64,000 nt of DNA from an uncultured Micromonospora sp. (lineage in GTDB: Bacteria > Actinomycetota > Actinomycetes > Mycobacteriales > Micromonosporaceae), in NCBI GenBank assembly GCA_937951935.1, contig CALGAM010000209.1, positions 1-64,000 of the forward strand, written 5' to 3'. The stretch's first letter is position 1. The number at the start of each line of letters is the position of its first letter. The position numbers and the translations under genes were made by a program. Below, one piece after another: positions 17,511 through 25,562 of this stretch. Under the pieces are notes generated by a model that had not been told where the DNA came from, ran no database searches, and was given only the letters and a program-made list of their open reading frames with translations.

Positions 17511-18437
17511 ATGGATGGTGTCCGCGTACCCGAACGGCACGAGCTGGAGGCCTTCCTCGTCCTGGCCGAGGAGCTGCACTTCGGCCGCACCGCGCGGCGC
17601 CTGCGGCTGTCGCAGGCCCGGATCAGCCAGACGATCAGGAAGCTGGAGCGCCGGGTCGGGGCGCCGCTGTTCGAACGCACCAGCCGGCGTGTCGCGCTCA
17701 CCCCGCTCGGCAGACGGCTGTACGCCGACGTCCAGCCGCTCTACCAGGGCCTGCGCGAGGCGATGACCCAGGCCGTGGACGCCGCCCGGGGTGTGCACGG
17801 TGTGCTGCGCGTGGGGTTCCTGGGCTCCGGGGCGGGTACGCTCACCTCGGCGATCCTGGGCAACTTCCGGGCCCGGCATCCCGGGTGCGAGATCCAGATG
17901 CGGGAGACCCACTTCGCCGACCCGCTGGGACCGCTGCGCGCCGGTGACGTCGACGTCCTGCTGACCCGGCTGCCCGTGGACGAGCCGGATCTGACCGTGG
18001 GCCCGGTCGTGCTGTCCGAACCGCGGGTGCTGGCCGTTCCGGCACGCCACCCGCTCGCCCGCCGGGACAGGGTGTCGCTGGAGGACCTGGCCGGCATGAC
18101 CACGTTCGGCGTCACGGGTCCCGCGCCCGCCTACTGGTGGGACTTCCACGTCCCACGCCACACGCCCGGCGGGCGGCCCATTCCCCGTGGCCAGGACGTG
18201 AGCACCTTCCAGGAGCTGCTGGCGCTGATCGCCGCCGACCAGGGCGTCTCCCCGGTCGCCGCCTCCGTGCGGCACTACTACAGCCGACCCGACATCGCGT
18301 TCGTCCCGCTGGACGACGCCCCGTACACGGACGTGGCGGTGGTGTGGCGGACCGCGGGCGGCACGGCTTCCGTCCGGGCGTTCGCCCAGGCCGCCCGCGA
18401 CGCCGTCGACGCCAACGGCGGCCCGGCACGGTTCTGA
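17511..18437 (+). CDS. LysR-family transcriptional regulator
   Basis: A 308-residue LTTR: winged HTH at the N-terminus (LVLAEELHFGRTARRLRLSQ, then ISQTIRKLERRVGAPLFERT), followed by a two-lobed substrate-binding domain. Divergent from the EmrB-type exporter, which it probably regulates. TAACTT lies six nucleotides before the ATG, suggesting a leaderless message, and the ATG is itself inside an ATAA/TTAT LTTR-like box, suggesting autoregulation. Confidence 0.9.
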   Translation: MDGVRVPERHELEAFLVLAEELHFGRTARRLRLSQARISQTIRKLERRVGAPLFERTSRRVALTPLGRRLYADVQPLYQGLREAMTQAVDAARGVHGVLRVGFLGSGAGTLTSAILGNFRARHPGCEIQMRETHFADPLGPLRAGDVDVLLTRLPVDEPDLTVGPVVLSEPRVLAVPARHPLARRDRVSLEDLAGMTTFGVTGPAPAYWWDFHVPRHTPGGRPIPRGQDVSTFQELLALIAADQGVSPVAASVRHYYSRPDIAFVPLDDAPYTDVAVVWRTAGGTASVRAFAQAARDAVDANGGPARF

Positions 18438-18487
18438 CCGCCAGGGTCGCCCCCGCAGGCGGGCCGGGCGGGGCCGGTGGGTCGCGG

Positions 18488-18534
18488 GGAGGCAGCCGCG
18501 GGCGGCTGATCGGCCGGCCGCCCGGGCTGCCTCC
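18488..18534. terminator. Bidirectional terminator between lysR and recombinase
   Basis: A strong hairpin: GGAGGCAGCC (18488-18497) and GGGCGG pair with CCGCCC and GGCTGCCTCC (ending 18534) around a 12-nt loop, with small bulges. It lies in the 127 bp between two converging genes. Confidence 0.6.
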
Positions 18535-18564
18535 GCCCCGTCGCGGCGGGCCCGCAGGGCGCCG

Positions 18565-19563
18565 TCAGCCTCGCCGGCGGGCGCGGGCCGCCCAGATGGC
18601 GTACGCCGGGTCCCGGTCGAGGTTGTGCCGGTCCCGGTCGTAGCGGCGGGTGGTTCGGGGGTCGGCGTGCCCCATCGCGTCCTGGACGTCCTCCAGCGGT
18701 ACTCCCTCGGCGCGGGCCGTGGTGGCGAACGCGTGCCGCAGCGAGTGCGGGGAGAGCCGATCCCAGGTCGGCAGCCCGGCCTGCCGGGCCAGTCGGCGGA
18801 CCAGTCGGAACACGGCGTGCCGGTCGAGCCGTCTGCCGGTGGCGGTCACCAGCAGGGCCCCCTGGAGCTGGTCCACCGGTCGGCGTTCGGCGGCCGCCCG
18901 GGCGGCCAGGTAGGCGTCCAGCGCGTACGCACATCCGGGGGTCAGGGCCCGCCGGCGGAGCCGGCCACCCTTGCCGACGAACCGGATGCTGCGATGCCCA
19001 CGTTCGGTGCCCAGGTCGGTCAGGTTCAGCGAGATCAGTTCGCCGACGCGGAGCCCGAGGTCGGCCAGCAGGGTCACCACAGCACGGTTGCGTGGCGCGT
19101 TCGGCCCGGTGTCGGCCTCGGCGGCGGCGAGCAGCGCGTCGACCTCCTCGGCGGTCAGGCCGACGGTGGCGGAGTGGTCCCGGTCGACCCGGGGCCGGTC
19201 CGCGCCGGCCACCGGATTGGTGTCGATCGCGCGGAGTTTGACCAGGAAGCTGTACCAGCTCGACAGCGCGGAGAGCCTGCGGGCGACGGTGGCCGGGGTC
19301 AGCGGCCGGCCGGTCCGCGGGTCGGCCTGGGACTCGAGCTGCCGGGCGTAGGCGTTGACGTGCAGGAACGTTGCGGCCAGCGGGTCGAGTTCGTGCTGGG
19401 CGCACCAGGACAGCCAGCTGGTGACGTCCCGCCGGTACGCCGCCCGGGTGTGCTCGGAGAGGCGCCGGTTGCGCAGCCACGCCTCGGTGAAGTCGGTCGC
19501 GGTGCCGCCGAGGCTGAGCGTGCCGGACTGCCGACGGGTGAGGGTGGAAAGGAGTCGTGACAC
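18565..19563 (-). CDS. Tyrosine recombinase / integrase (XerC/D-like), second
   Basis: A site-specific recombinase of 332 residues from the GTG at 19563 (an in-frame ATG at 19623 would add 20). N-terminal SAM-like domain (TDFTEAWLRNRRLSEHTRAAYRRD), then the catalytic domain: LRVGELISLNL with Arg, GKGGRLRRR with Lys, PHSLRHAFA, GHADPRTTRRY with the nucleophile Tyr about 24 residues from the end. It is distinct in sequence from the recombinase at 755-1750. A small inverted repeat (19565-19579, TGAGA-N5-TCTCA) abuts the start. A decayed fragment of a close relative lies at 20251-20330. Confidence 0.88.
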   Translation of the reverse strand: MSRLLSTLTRRQSGTLSLGGTATDFTEAWLRNRRLSEHTRAAYRRDVTSWLSWCAQHELDPLAATFLHVNAYARQLESQADPRTGRPLTPATVARRLSALSSWYSFLVKLRAIDTNPVAGADRPRVDRDHSATVGLTAEEVDALLAAAEADTGPNAPRNRAVVTLLADLGLRVGELISLNLTDLGTERGHRSIRFVGKGGRLRRRALTPGCAYALDAYLAARAAAERRPVDQLQGALLVTATGRRLDRHAVFRLVRRLARQAGLPTWDRLSPHSLRHAFATTARAEGVPLEDVQDAMGHADPRTTRRYDRDRHNLDRDPAYAIWAARARRRG

Positions 19564-19564
19564 G

Positions 19565-19579
19565 TGAGAAAGACTCTCA
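19565..19579. promoter_or_regulatory. Inverted repeat at recombinase start
   Basis: TGAGA-N5-TCTCA, immediately upstream of the GTG start of the recombinase. Possible operator or mRNA hairpin occluding the start; no direct support beyond symmetry and position. Confidence 0.3.
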
Positions 19580-19660
19580 GTCGATGCGTCGCTCGTGGCG
19601 CAGGCGCGCCCGGGGCACCGCATCCGTGCCCGCCGGGTCGCCCGACGCCACGATCCCGGG

Positions 19661-20176
19661 TCACCGGGGCAGGAGTTTGGCCACGTCGGGGGCGTAGACC
19701 GTCATCCAGTGCGGGTGCAGCCGGTAGTACACCACGTCGTCCCAGTCGAAGGCGTCGGCGCCGTAGAAGTCCGTGAGGTAGGCCTTCACGTCCGGCCAGT
19801 CGGGGGCCGGCTCGCCGTCCTTCGGGTTGAGCACCTCGACGGTGCCGTGTGTGAACACGCCCAGGTCGTCGCCGCGCAGGTGCGCGACGCTGGCGGCGGG
19901 GCGGGCGGCGAGGTGGCGGACCTTGGCGGCGCCGCGGGCCGTGCCGAAGTGCCACCTGCCGTGCAGGAAGTGCCCGTCGGCGCCGCTGATCCGTGGTTCG
20001 CCCCTCGCGGTCACGGTGGACAGGGCGAGCGTGCACATGCCGGTCAGGATCTGGGTGAGTTGGACCGCGCTGATCGTCCGCTCGGCGACGATCGAGCGGA
20101 GGTGCTCGGTGGCACGGGCCAGGGACGCGTCGAGCAGGTTCTGCAGCTCGGTGAGCTCCTCGGGCGTTTCGCGCAT
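19661..20176 (-). CDS. Pyridoxamine 5'-phosphate oxidase family protein
   Basis: A 171-residue split-barrel protein of the PPOX-like family (flavin- or F420-dependent oxidoreductases and heme-binding relatives). Seen: an N-terminal helix, then the barrel with LALSTVTARGEPRISGADGHFL, WHFGTARGAAKVRHLAARP, and TVYAPDVAKLLPR at the end. Cofactor and substrate are undetermined. TAGCCT six nucleotides before the ATG implies a leaderless message. It is placed between the recombinase and the recombinase remnant, so it may be element cargo. Confidence 0.75.
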   Translation of the reverse strand: MRETPEELTELQNLLDASLARATEHLRSIVAERTISAVQLTQILTGMCTLALSTVTARGEPRISGADGHFLHGRWHFGTARGAAKVRHLAARPAASVAHLRGDDLGVFTHGTVEVLNPKDGEPAPDWPDVKAYLTDFYGADAFDWDDVVYYRLHPHWMTVYAPDVAKLLPR

Positions 20177-20250
20177 CGGGCCAGGCTAGCGTTCCGGCGC
20201 CGGTTGCTCGCATGTGGAGGTCCGACCGCCGTCCGTTCCCCGGCGGCGGC

Positions 20251-20330
20251 GAGAGCCGATCCCAGGTGGGTGGTCCGGCCCGGCGGACCGGTCGGAGATC
20301 ATGGCGTGCCGGTCGAGCTCCGCCGGTGGC
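20251..20330 (-). pseudogene. Decayed tyrosine recombinase fragment
   Basis: This stretch aligns to the middle of the recombinase gene at about 18752-18842: a 17-bp identical block starts at 20251 (matching from 18752), a 15-bp near-identical block and a 16-bp identical block (matching the codons for LDRHA) follow in order, separated by a deletion of about 11 bp. On the minus strand LDRHA and TWDRLSP are recovered in different frames, so the reading frame is broken. It is a remnant of a second, related integrase gene in the same orientation. Confidence 0.7.
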
Positions 20331-20414
20331 TCCGACCGCCACCGGCGAGGAGGAACCCGCGGGGCCGGCGCGGGCGGGGCTCCGCTGACCGACACCACCG
20401 GCACCCTGCACCCG

Positions 20415-20450
20415 AATTATTGGATTACCGATAACAGTAATCCAATAATT
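20415..20450. repeat. Perfect 14-bp inverted repeat with 8-bp spacer
   Basis: AATTATTGGATTAC (20415-20428), spacer CGATAACA, and the exact complement GTAATCCAATAATT (20437-20450). It is very AT-rich in a window of high GC. Arm and spacer lengths fit a tyrosine recombinase core site; an operator or centromere-like site for the adjacent coiled-coil protein is the alternative. It lies between the recombinase remnant and the coiled-coil gene. Confidence 0.7.
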
Positions 20451-20494
20451 GGTTGTCGCGGTGGCGATCCGCGGTGGTACGCGGCGGCGGAGCG

Positions 20495-20522
20495 ATACAC
20501 CATAATGACAGTTATGTGCGGT
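20495..20522. repeat. dif-like site, third copy
   Basis: CATAA (20501-20505), spacer TGACAG, TTATG (20512-20516): a perfect inverted CATAA/TTATG pair with the 6-bp spacing of Xer sites. It is 44 bp from the 14-bp inverted repeat and about 130 bp before the coiled-coil gene. CATAA was noticed in the window only at this site and the two sites near 1742-2123. Confidence 0.45.
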
Positions 20523-20654
20523 GCGGTCGGGTGACGCCGGACCGCCCACACCGGTCCCGCCGTACGTGACCGCCCGGGGCGCGCGGCGTCGCGGCCGTCG
20601 GGCACACGCGGGCACCCCGGACGCCACCGGCCCCGGCACTAGACTTCCCCGGCG

Positions 20655-21803
20655 ATGAACCCGCAGCCCTCCTCCACCACCGCCACCGAGCCCGGCGCCG
20701 ACACCCGTCCCTGCGCCTACTGTGGACGGCCGGTGCCGCAGCGGGGCACGGCCGGACGGCCGTTCCGGTACTGCCGCGACAACGACGGCGCCTGCCAGCG
20801 CGCCTTCCGCAACCAGCGGATGCGCCAGCGCAACGCGCCCGGGCTCGCCGGGCAGGTGGCCCGCAGCTGGGAACTGGTCGATCGGCTCGAACAGGTCGTC
20901 GGCACCCTCGCCGAGGCGTTGCACGCCGAACTGTCCCCGGCGGGGGTCGAACGCCAGCTCGCGGAGGTCAGGGCCGAGGCGGCCGCCCACATCGCCGCCG
21001 CCCAGACGGAGCGCGACGAGGCGCGCCGTGCCGCCGAGCAGGCCGAGGCGGCCCGGCGCGAGGCCCAACAGGCGGCGGCTGCCGCGGACGCCGACCGAAA
21101 GGCCGCGCGGCAGGAGGCGCAGCGGGCCGCCGCGGACGCCGCCGAGGCCCGGGCCGAGGCCGCCGCGGCGCTCGCCGCCCGCGACGCGGCCCAACAGGCG
21201 GAGACGGCGGCGACCGCGCTGCGCACCCAGGCCGAGCGGGACCGGGACGCGGCCCGGCGGGAGCTCGCGGCGCTGCGTGCCGAACTCGACGCCGAGCGCC
21301 GGCGGTTGGCCGACCTGGCCCGGGAACGGGACGCCGCCCGCGCGGAAGCAGACCGGGCCACCCGCGCCGCCGCCGAGGCCCGCACCCGGGCCGAGGAGGC
21401 GGTCGCCGCCGCGGACCAGGCCCGCGGGGAGGCGGCCGAGGCCCGCACCCGGGCCGAGGAGTTCCGCCGCGCCGCCGAGGCCGCAGCCGAGGAGGCGACC
21501 CGGGCCCGTGAGGTCGTCGCGACGGCGGAGGCCGCCGCCGAGGCGGCGCGGGCCGAGGCGCACCAGGCCGTTCAGGAGCGCGACCGTGCCCGGGCCGAGC
21601 TGGCGCGGACGCGCGCCGCCGCGGACGCCGCCGAGGCCCGCGCCGCCGACCTGGCGGCACGGCTGACCGCCGCCGAGGCGGAGCGGGACGCCGCCCGCGA
21701 CAACGCCGCCCGGCTCACCAACCAGGTCAGTGATCTCGCCGCCGCCCTGGCCAGCCTGAGCGCCCGCCCGGCTCCGTCCGCACCGCCGGCCGACGGTCGG
21801 TGA
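20655..21803 (+). CDS. Zinc-ribbon plus long coiled-coil protein
   Basis: A 382-residue protein of unknown function. Residues about 22-50 hold a probable zinc-binding site (CAYCGRPVPQ and YCRDNDGAC). From about residue 80 to 365 it is an almost uninterrupted Ala/Glu/Arg coiled coil, with a short Ser/Pro/Ala tail. Such an architecture resembles KfrA-type plasmid DNA-binding coiled coils, but I do not see their helix-turn-helix, so that name is only a comparison. No membrane segment. TAGACT nine nucleotides before the ATG suggests a leaderless mRNA. The neighbouring palindromes make a DNA-binding or element-maintenance role plausible. Confidence 0.7.
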   Translation: MNPQPSSTTATEPGADTRPCAYCGRPVPQRGTAGRPFRYCRDNDGACQRAFRNQRMRQRNAPGLAGQVARSWELVDRLEQVVGTLAEALHAELSPAGVERQLAEVRAEAAAHIAAAQTERDEARRAAEQAEAARREAQQAAAAADADRKAARQEAQRAAADAAEARAEAAAALAARDAAQQAETAATALRTQAERDRDAARRELAALRAELDAERRRLADLARERDAARAEADRATRAAAEARTRAEEAVAAADQARGEAAEARTRAEEFRRAAEAAAEEATRAREVVATAEAAAEAARAEAHQAVQERDRARAELARTRAAADAAEARAADLAARLTAAEAERDAARDNAARLTNQVSDLAAALASLSARPAPSAPPADGR

Positions 21804-21943
21804 ACCCCGGGTACGGGACGATCGGCGGACCAACCCGGTCCGAACAGCCACACCCGGCCGCCGGTGGGATGACCCTGATCACCTCGCCGATGATCCGGAT
21901 ACGCTTCCAGCGTTCAACGACACGGAGGTTCCTCCCGCCGGGT

Positions 21944-21971
21944 GGGAATCGCCCGCCCGGCGCATGTCGTT
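21944..21971 (+). promoter_or_regulatory. Sigma-R-type (ECF) promoter of rbpA
   Basis: GGGAAT (21944-21949), an 18-nt spacer, then CGTT (21968-21971). This matches the disulphide-stress sigma-R consensus of actinobacteria (GGGAAT-N18/19-GTT). rbpA belongs to the sigma-R regulon in Streptomyces coelicolor, so the match is expected. The transcript would have a leader of about 35 nt including the GAGGGG Shine-Dalgarno. Confidence 0.75.
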
Positions 21972-22014
21972 ACAACGATAAGAACCAGCACCACGACCGA
22001 GGGGATAGCCGATC

Positions 22015-22356
22015 ATGGGCGAGCGCATGCTGCGCGGGAGCCGTCTGGGAGCAGTCAGCTACGAATCCGACCGCAACACCGAGCTTGCCCCGCGCCAGTC
22101 CCGAGAGTACCTGTGCCCGAAGGGCCACCGGTTCCAGGTACCGTTCGCCGTCGACGCCGAGGTCCCGACCACCTGGGAGTGCAGGTTCGACGGCAGTACC
22201 GCCCGGCTGGTCGACGGCAGCGAGCCCGAGCAGAAGAAGGTCAAGCCGCCGCGCACCCACTGGGACATGCTCCTCGAGCGTCGCACGATCCCCGAGCTGG
22301 AGAACATCCTCGCCGAACGTCTCGAGGAGATCCGGGCCCGGCGCGGCCGATCCTGA
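22015..22356 (+). CDS. rbpA: RNA polymerase-binding protein RbpA
   Basis: An actinobacterial transcription factor that binds RNA polymerase and the group I/II sigma factor and stabilises open complexes. The 113-residue product has the disordered N-terminal tail, a zinc-type core (YLCPKGHRFQVPF and a later TWECR), a basic linker (KKVKPPRTHWDMLLERR) and the sigma-interacting helical domain (IPELENILAERLEEIRARR). GAGGGG upstream of the ATG is the ribosome binding site; an in-frame ATG four codons later is an alternative start. Transcribed from a sigma-R-type promoter. Confidence 0.95.
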   Translation: MGERMLRGSRLGAVSYESDRNTELAPRQSREYLCPKGHRFQVPFAVDAEVPTTWECRFDGSTARLVDGSEPEQKKVKPPRTHWDMLLERRTIPELENILAERLEEIRARRGRS

Positions 22357-22379
22357 GCGCGGCGACACAGCCGAGTACG

Positions 22380-22407
22380 CCGCCCCACGGCGAGTGCCGT
22401 GGGGCGG
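22380..22407. terminator. Terminator between rbpA and fxsA
   Basis: CCGCCCCACGGC (22380-22391), loop GAGT, and the exact complement GCCGTGGGGCGG (22396-22407): a 12-bp perfect stem between converging genes, suited to both strands. Confidence 0.7.
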
Positions 22408-22444
22408 TGGCGTCTGTGGCGGCATCGTGCCGACGCCCGGGCCG

Positions 22445-22954
22445 TCAGGGCGCCCGCCGCTCCACGATCTCACCCTCGATCGCCGGACCCGGGCGGTCGC
22501 CCGGGTCGTCGTACGCCGGGCGGGGCCGGCCCTGCCACACCCGCACCCGGCGAGGACCGAACAGATCCCCGGCGACCGCCGCGGAGATCCGCTGCTCCGC
22601 CGCCCGCCGTGCCCTGTGGCGGGCCAGCCGCCGCACCGGCGGTACGGCCAGCAGCAGCCCGGCGGCGCCGGTGACCAGGCCCGGTACGGCCAGCAGCAGC
22701 CCGGCGGCGAGCCCGACGAGCCCGTCGGTCACCTGCTCCCCCGGCGGCCGACCGCTGTTCACGGCGTCCCGGAAACCACGCCAGGCGCGCAGACCCTCCC
22801 GGCGCAGCAGCGCCAGTCCCGCCAGGGAGGCGGCCAGTACCAGCAACACCGCCCACCCGAACCCGACACCCCGACCGACCAGTACGAACACCGTGAGCTC
22901 GACGACTCCGGTCAACAGCAGTGCCAGCGGCACCAGCCTCAGTCCTCGGCGCAT
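22445..22954 (-). CDS. FxsA family membrane protein
   Basis: A 169-residue inner-membrane protein with hydrophobic segments at about residues 5-25, 30-48 and a hairpin at about 78-105, then a basic, Arg-rich cytoplasmic tail. E. coli FxsA overproduction relieves exclusion of phage T7 by the F plasmid, but the native role is unknown. It converges on rbpA and lies just downstream of ppm1 on the same strand, 54 bp away. Confidence 0.85.
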   Translation of the reverse strand: MRRGLRLVPLALLLTGVVELTVFVLVGRGVGFGWAVLLVLAASLAGLALLRREGLRAWRGFRDAVNSGRPPGEQVTDGLVGLAAGLLLAVPGLVTGAAGLLLAVPPVRRLARHRARRAAEQRISAAVAGDLFGPRRVRVWQGRPRPAYDDPGDRPGPAIEGEIVERRAP

Positions 22955-23008
22955 GTCATCCCATCTTCGGGTGTCGGGTCCACCGGTCCCAGGATGGCAC
23001 GACCCCGG

Positions 23009-23773
23009 TCACGTCCGCCGCCGCCGGTCGAGCACCGACCAGAGCGTCACCCGCCACAGCGCCTCACCGACGATCACCGGGCTCATCTTGCTCGTGCCGC
23101 GCTCCCGCTCGACGAACGTGATCGGCACCTCCACCGTCCGGAGACCCGCCCGGTGCGCCCGCCACGACAGCTCCACCTGGAACGCGTACCCCTGGGAGGC
23201 GACCGAGGGCAGGTCGAGCCGACGCAACGCCGACACCCGGTACACCCGGAACCCGCCGGTCGCGTCCGACAGCGGCATGCCCAACGCCAGCCGCGTGTAC
23301 AGGTTTCCGAGCCGGGACAGCAACCGCCGGCGCAGCGGCCAGTTCACCACCCGCCCTCCGGTCGTCCACCGGGAACCGATCACCACGTCGGCGTCCCGGG
23401 CCGCGTCCAACAGCCGCGGCAGCTCCTCCGGGGCGTGTGAGCCGTCGGCGTCCATCTCCGCCACCGCCGCGTAGCCGCGCTCGACGGCCCAGCCGAACCC
23501 GGCCACGTACGCCGCACCGAGACCCTGCTTGGCCCCGCGGTGCAGGACGTGGAGGTGGCCGTCGGCCCGCGCCATCCGGTCGGCGAGCGCCCCGGTGCCG
23601 TCGGGGCTGGCGTCGTCGACGATCAGCACCTCCGCCGCCGGCACGGCACGGCGGATCCGGTCGACGATCCCCCGGATGTTGTCGGCCTCGTTGTAGGTCG
23701 GGACGACCACCAGAACCCGCCCCACCCCCGGATAGCCCGCCGCGTGGTCTGCCGTCCCGAACGACTCGTTCAC
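23009..23773 (-). CDS. ppm1: Polyprenol monophosphomannose synthase
   Basis: A GT2-family glycosyltransferase that moves mannose from GDP-mannose to a polyprenyl phosphate; the product feeds protein mannosylation and lipoglycan synthesis. The 254 residues show VVVPTYNEADNI at the N-terminus, VDDASPDGT, the metal-binding MDADGSH, and GSRWTTGG. It lacks the membrane domain, as in other actinobacterial enzymes where that role is played by the adjacent Lnt. The GTG at 23773 overlaps the lnt stop by four bases (GTGA) and has a GGAGGAG Shine-Dalgarno. Confidence 0.88.
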   Translation of the reverse strand: MNESFGTADHAAGYPGVGRVLVVVPTYNEADNIRGIVDRIRRAVPAAEVLIVDDASPDGTGALADRMARADGHLHVLHRGAKQGLGAAYVAGFGWAVERGYAAVAEMDADGSHAPEELPRLLDAARDADVVIGSRWTTGGRVVNWPLRRRLLSRLGNLYTRLALGMPLSDATGGFRVYRVSALRRLDLPSVASQGYAFQVELSWRAHRAGLRTVEVPITFVERERGTSKMSPVIVGEALWRVTLWSVLDRRRRT

Positions 23774-25443
23774 CGCTCCTCCGCATCCGCCGGGTCGCCG
23801 GCCGTCGCCGCAGCGTCCCCGGGGATCGGCCGGCGGCGGGTCACCGCCGCCGCCACGAGGGCCGCCACGGCCACCGTCACCAGCACCACCTCGGGCCAGA
23901 CGCCGACCCGGGTGGCGACCGTCCGGGAGTCCCCGAGGCGCATGTCGCGGGTCACCACCGCCTGGGTGTTGAACCCGGTTGCCCCGGTTACCCGCCCATC
24001 GGCCCCGACGAACCCGGACACCCCGACGGTCGAGGCCATCAAACCCTCCCGGCCGTGCTCCACCGCCCGCAGCCGCACCATCGCCAGCTGCTGCAGCGCC
24101 TCGGACTCGTTGAACGTGGCGTTGTTGGTCTGTACGACCAGCAGCCGTGCGCCCCCGGTGACGGTGTCGCGCACCACGGCGTCGTAGGCGACCTCGAAGC
24201 AGATCACGTCCCCCAGCACCGTGTCGGCGACCCGCAACACCCCCGGCGTGGTACCGGCGACGAAGTCGTTGCGGACCCGGTCCACCTCCTTGCTGACCAT
24301 CCGGGCAATCCGCCGCATCGGGACGTACTCGGCAAACGGTACGGGGTGTCGCTTCACGTACACCTGGCCGGCGTCCAGGCCGGTCCGCGGCAGCCACACC
24401 AGTCCCGCGTTGCGCACCTGCCCCGGTCCGGGCCCCAGCAGCACGGCGCCGAGCAGGATCGGCGCGCCGACCGCGTCCGCCGCCTCGGAGATCCGGGCCG
24501 CCGCCGACGGGTTGCGCGTCGGGTCGATGTCGCTGGCGTTCTCCGGCCACACCACCAGGTCAGGCTGCGGCTCCACACCGGCGGCCACCCGGCGGGCGAG
24601 CGCGATCGTCGCGTCGGCGTGGTTGTTCAGCACGGCCTGCCGCTGGGCGTTGAAGTCGAGCCCCATCCGGGGCACGTTGCCCTGCACGATCGCCACCGTC
24701 GCCGTCTCGGCCCCGGCGCCGACCCCGACCGGGACGAGCCACCCCGCCCCGACGAGCGCGACCGCCCCCACGACCAGGGCCGCCGCCCGGCCGCCGGCCG
24801 CCACCGTCGGCCGCCGCCACGGTCGCCACACCGCCGCGGCCAGCAGCCCACCGGCCAACGCCACCCCGAAGGTCACCAGCGGGGCGCCGCCCAGCGCGGC
24901 CAGGCGCAGCAGCGGCGAGTCACCCTGGCTGAACGCCAACCTGCCCCACGGGAAGCCACCGAACGGCGTGCGGTCCCGCAACGCCTCCTGCGCCACCCAC
25001 AGCACCCCGGTCACCAGCGGCCACGACCAGCGGGCCCGGTCGACCACGCCGCTGGTCGCCGCCACCGCCGCCCCCAACAACCCCAGGTAGACCGCCTGCA
25101 GCCCGGACAACAGCAGCCACGGCAGGTTGCCCGTGTGCAGGTTCGTCCAGCTCAGCATCGGTACGAAGAGCGCCAGCCCGGCCAGCGTCCCCAACCCGAA
25201 CCCGACCCGCGGCCGGCGACGGTGCACCGCCACCGTGAACAGCAGCACACCCACCGGCGCCGACCACCACCACCCGTACGGCGGGAACGCCACCAGCAGC
25301 GCCAGACCCGCCGCCGGCGCCGCCAGCAGCGCCGCGACCCACGGCACCGGCCGCCGCGCGGTGGCCGGTGCCGCCGGCACCTGCCGCGGCGGCCCGTCGC
25401 CGTCGGCCACCGTCGCGGTCCCGACCGAGTCCATCACCCTCAC
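23770..25443 (-). CDS. lnt: Apolipoprotein N-acyltransferase
   Basis: N-acylates the lipid-modified cysteine of lipoproteins at the membrane. The 557-residue product has about six N-terminal and one C-terminal transmembrane helices around a periplasmic nitrilase-like domain with the Glu-Lys-Cys triad: WPENA, YVKRHPVPFAEYVP, and ICFEV. It is translationally coupled to ppm1; in mycobacteria the two activities are fused. The first GTG (25443) and an ATG three codons later are both possible starts. Confidence 0.92.
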   Translation of the reverse strand: MRVMDSVGTATVADGDGPPRQVPAAPATARRPVPWVAALLAAPAAGLALLVAFPPYGWWWSAPVGVLLFTVAVHRRRPRVGFGLGTLAGLALFVPMLSWTNLHTGNLPWLLLSGLQAVYLGLLGAAVAATSGVVDRARWSWPLVTGVLWVAQEALRDRTPFGGFPWGRLAFSQGDSPLLRLAALGGAPLVTFGVALAGGLLAAAVWRPWRRPTVAAGGRAAALVVGAVALVGAGWLVPVGVGAGAETATVAIVQGNVPRMGLDFNAQRQAVLNNHADATIALARRVAAGVEPQPDLVVWPENASDIDPTRNPSAAARISEAADAVGAPILLGAVLLGPGPGQVRNAGLVWLPRTGLDAGQVYVKRHPVPFAEYVPMRRIARMVSKEVDRVRNDFVAGTTPGVLRVADTVLGDVICFEVAYDAVVRDTVTGGARLLVVQTNNATFNESEALQQLAMVRLRAVEHGREGLMASTVGVSGFVGADGRVTGATGFNTQAVVTRDMRLGDSRTVATRVGVWPEVVLVTVAVAALVAAAVTRRRPIPGDAAATAGDPADAEER

Positions 25444-25528
25444 GCGCGCCTCACCGTCCGTGCCGAGGCCGCCGCACCCGGCGGCGGCGAGGAGACCACC
25501 CGCGGAAGGCTACCGGCCCGGACACGAA

Positions 25529-25562
25529 ATCGGGGCGCGGCCGACAGAGACCGCGCCCCGAT
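25529..25562 (-). terminator. Strong intrinsic terminator, minus strand
   Basis: A perfect 12-bp stem, ATCGGGGCGCGG (25529-25540) and CCGCGCCCCGAT (25551-25562), 10-nt loop. On the minus strand the stem is followed by TTTCG. It would end either the lysine operon transcript or a separate small RNA starting near 25825. Confidence 0.65.

Noticed and set aside
19299..21851. An 850-codon minus-strand frame across the recombinase, PPOX and coiled-coil genes
   Set aside because: It is antisense or out of frame to three supported genes; only the short recombinase-like segment near 20250-20330 was kept, as a pseudogene.
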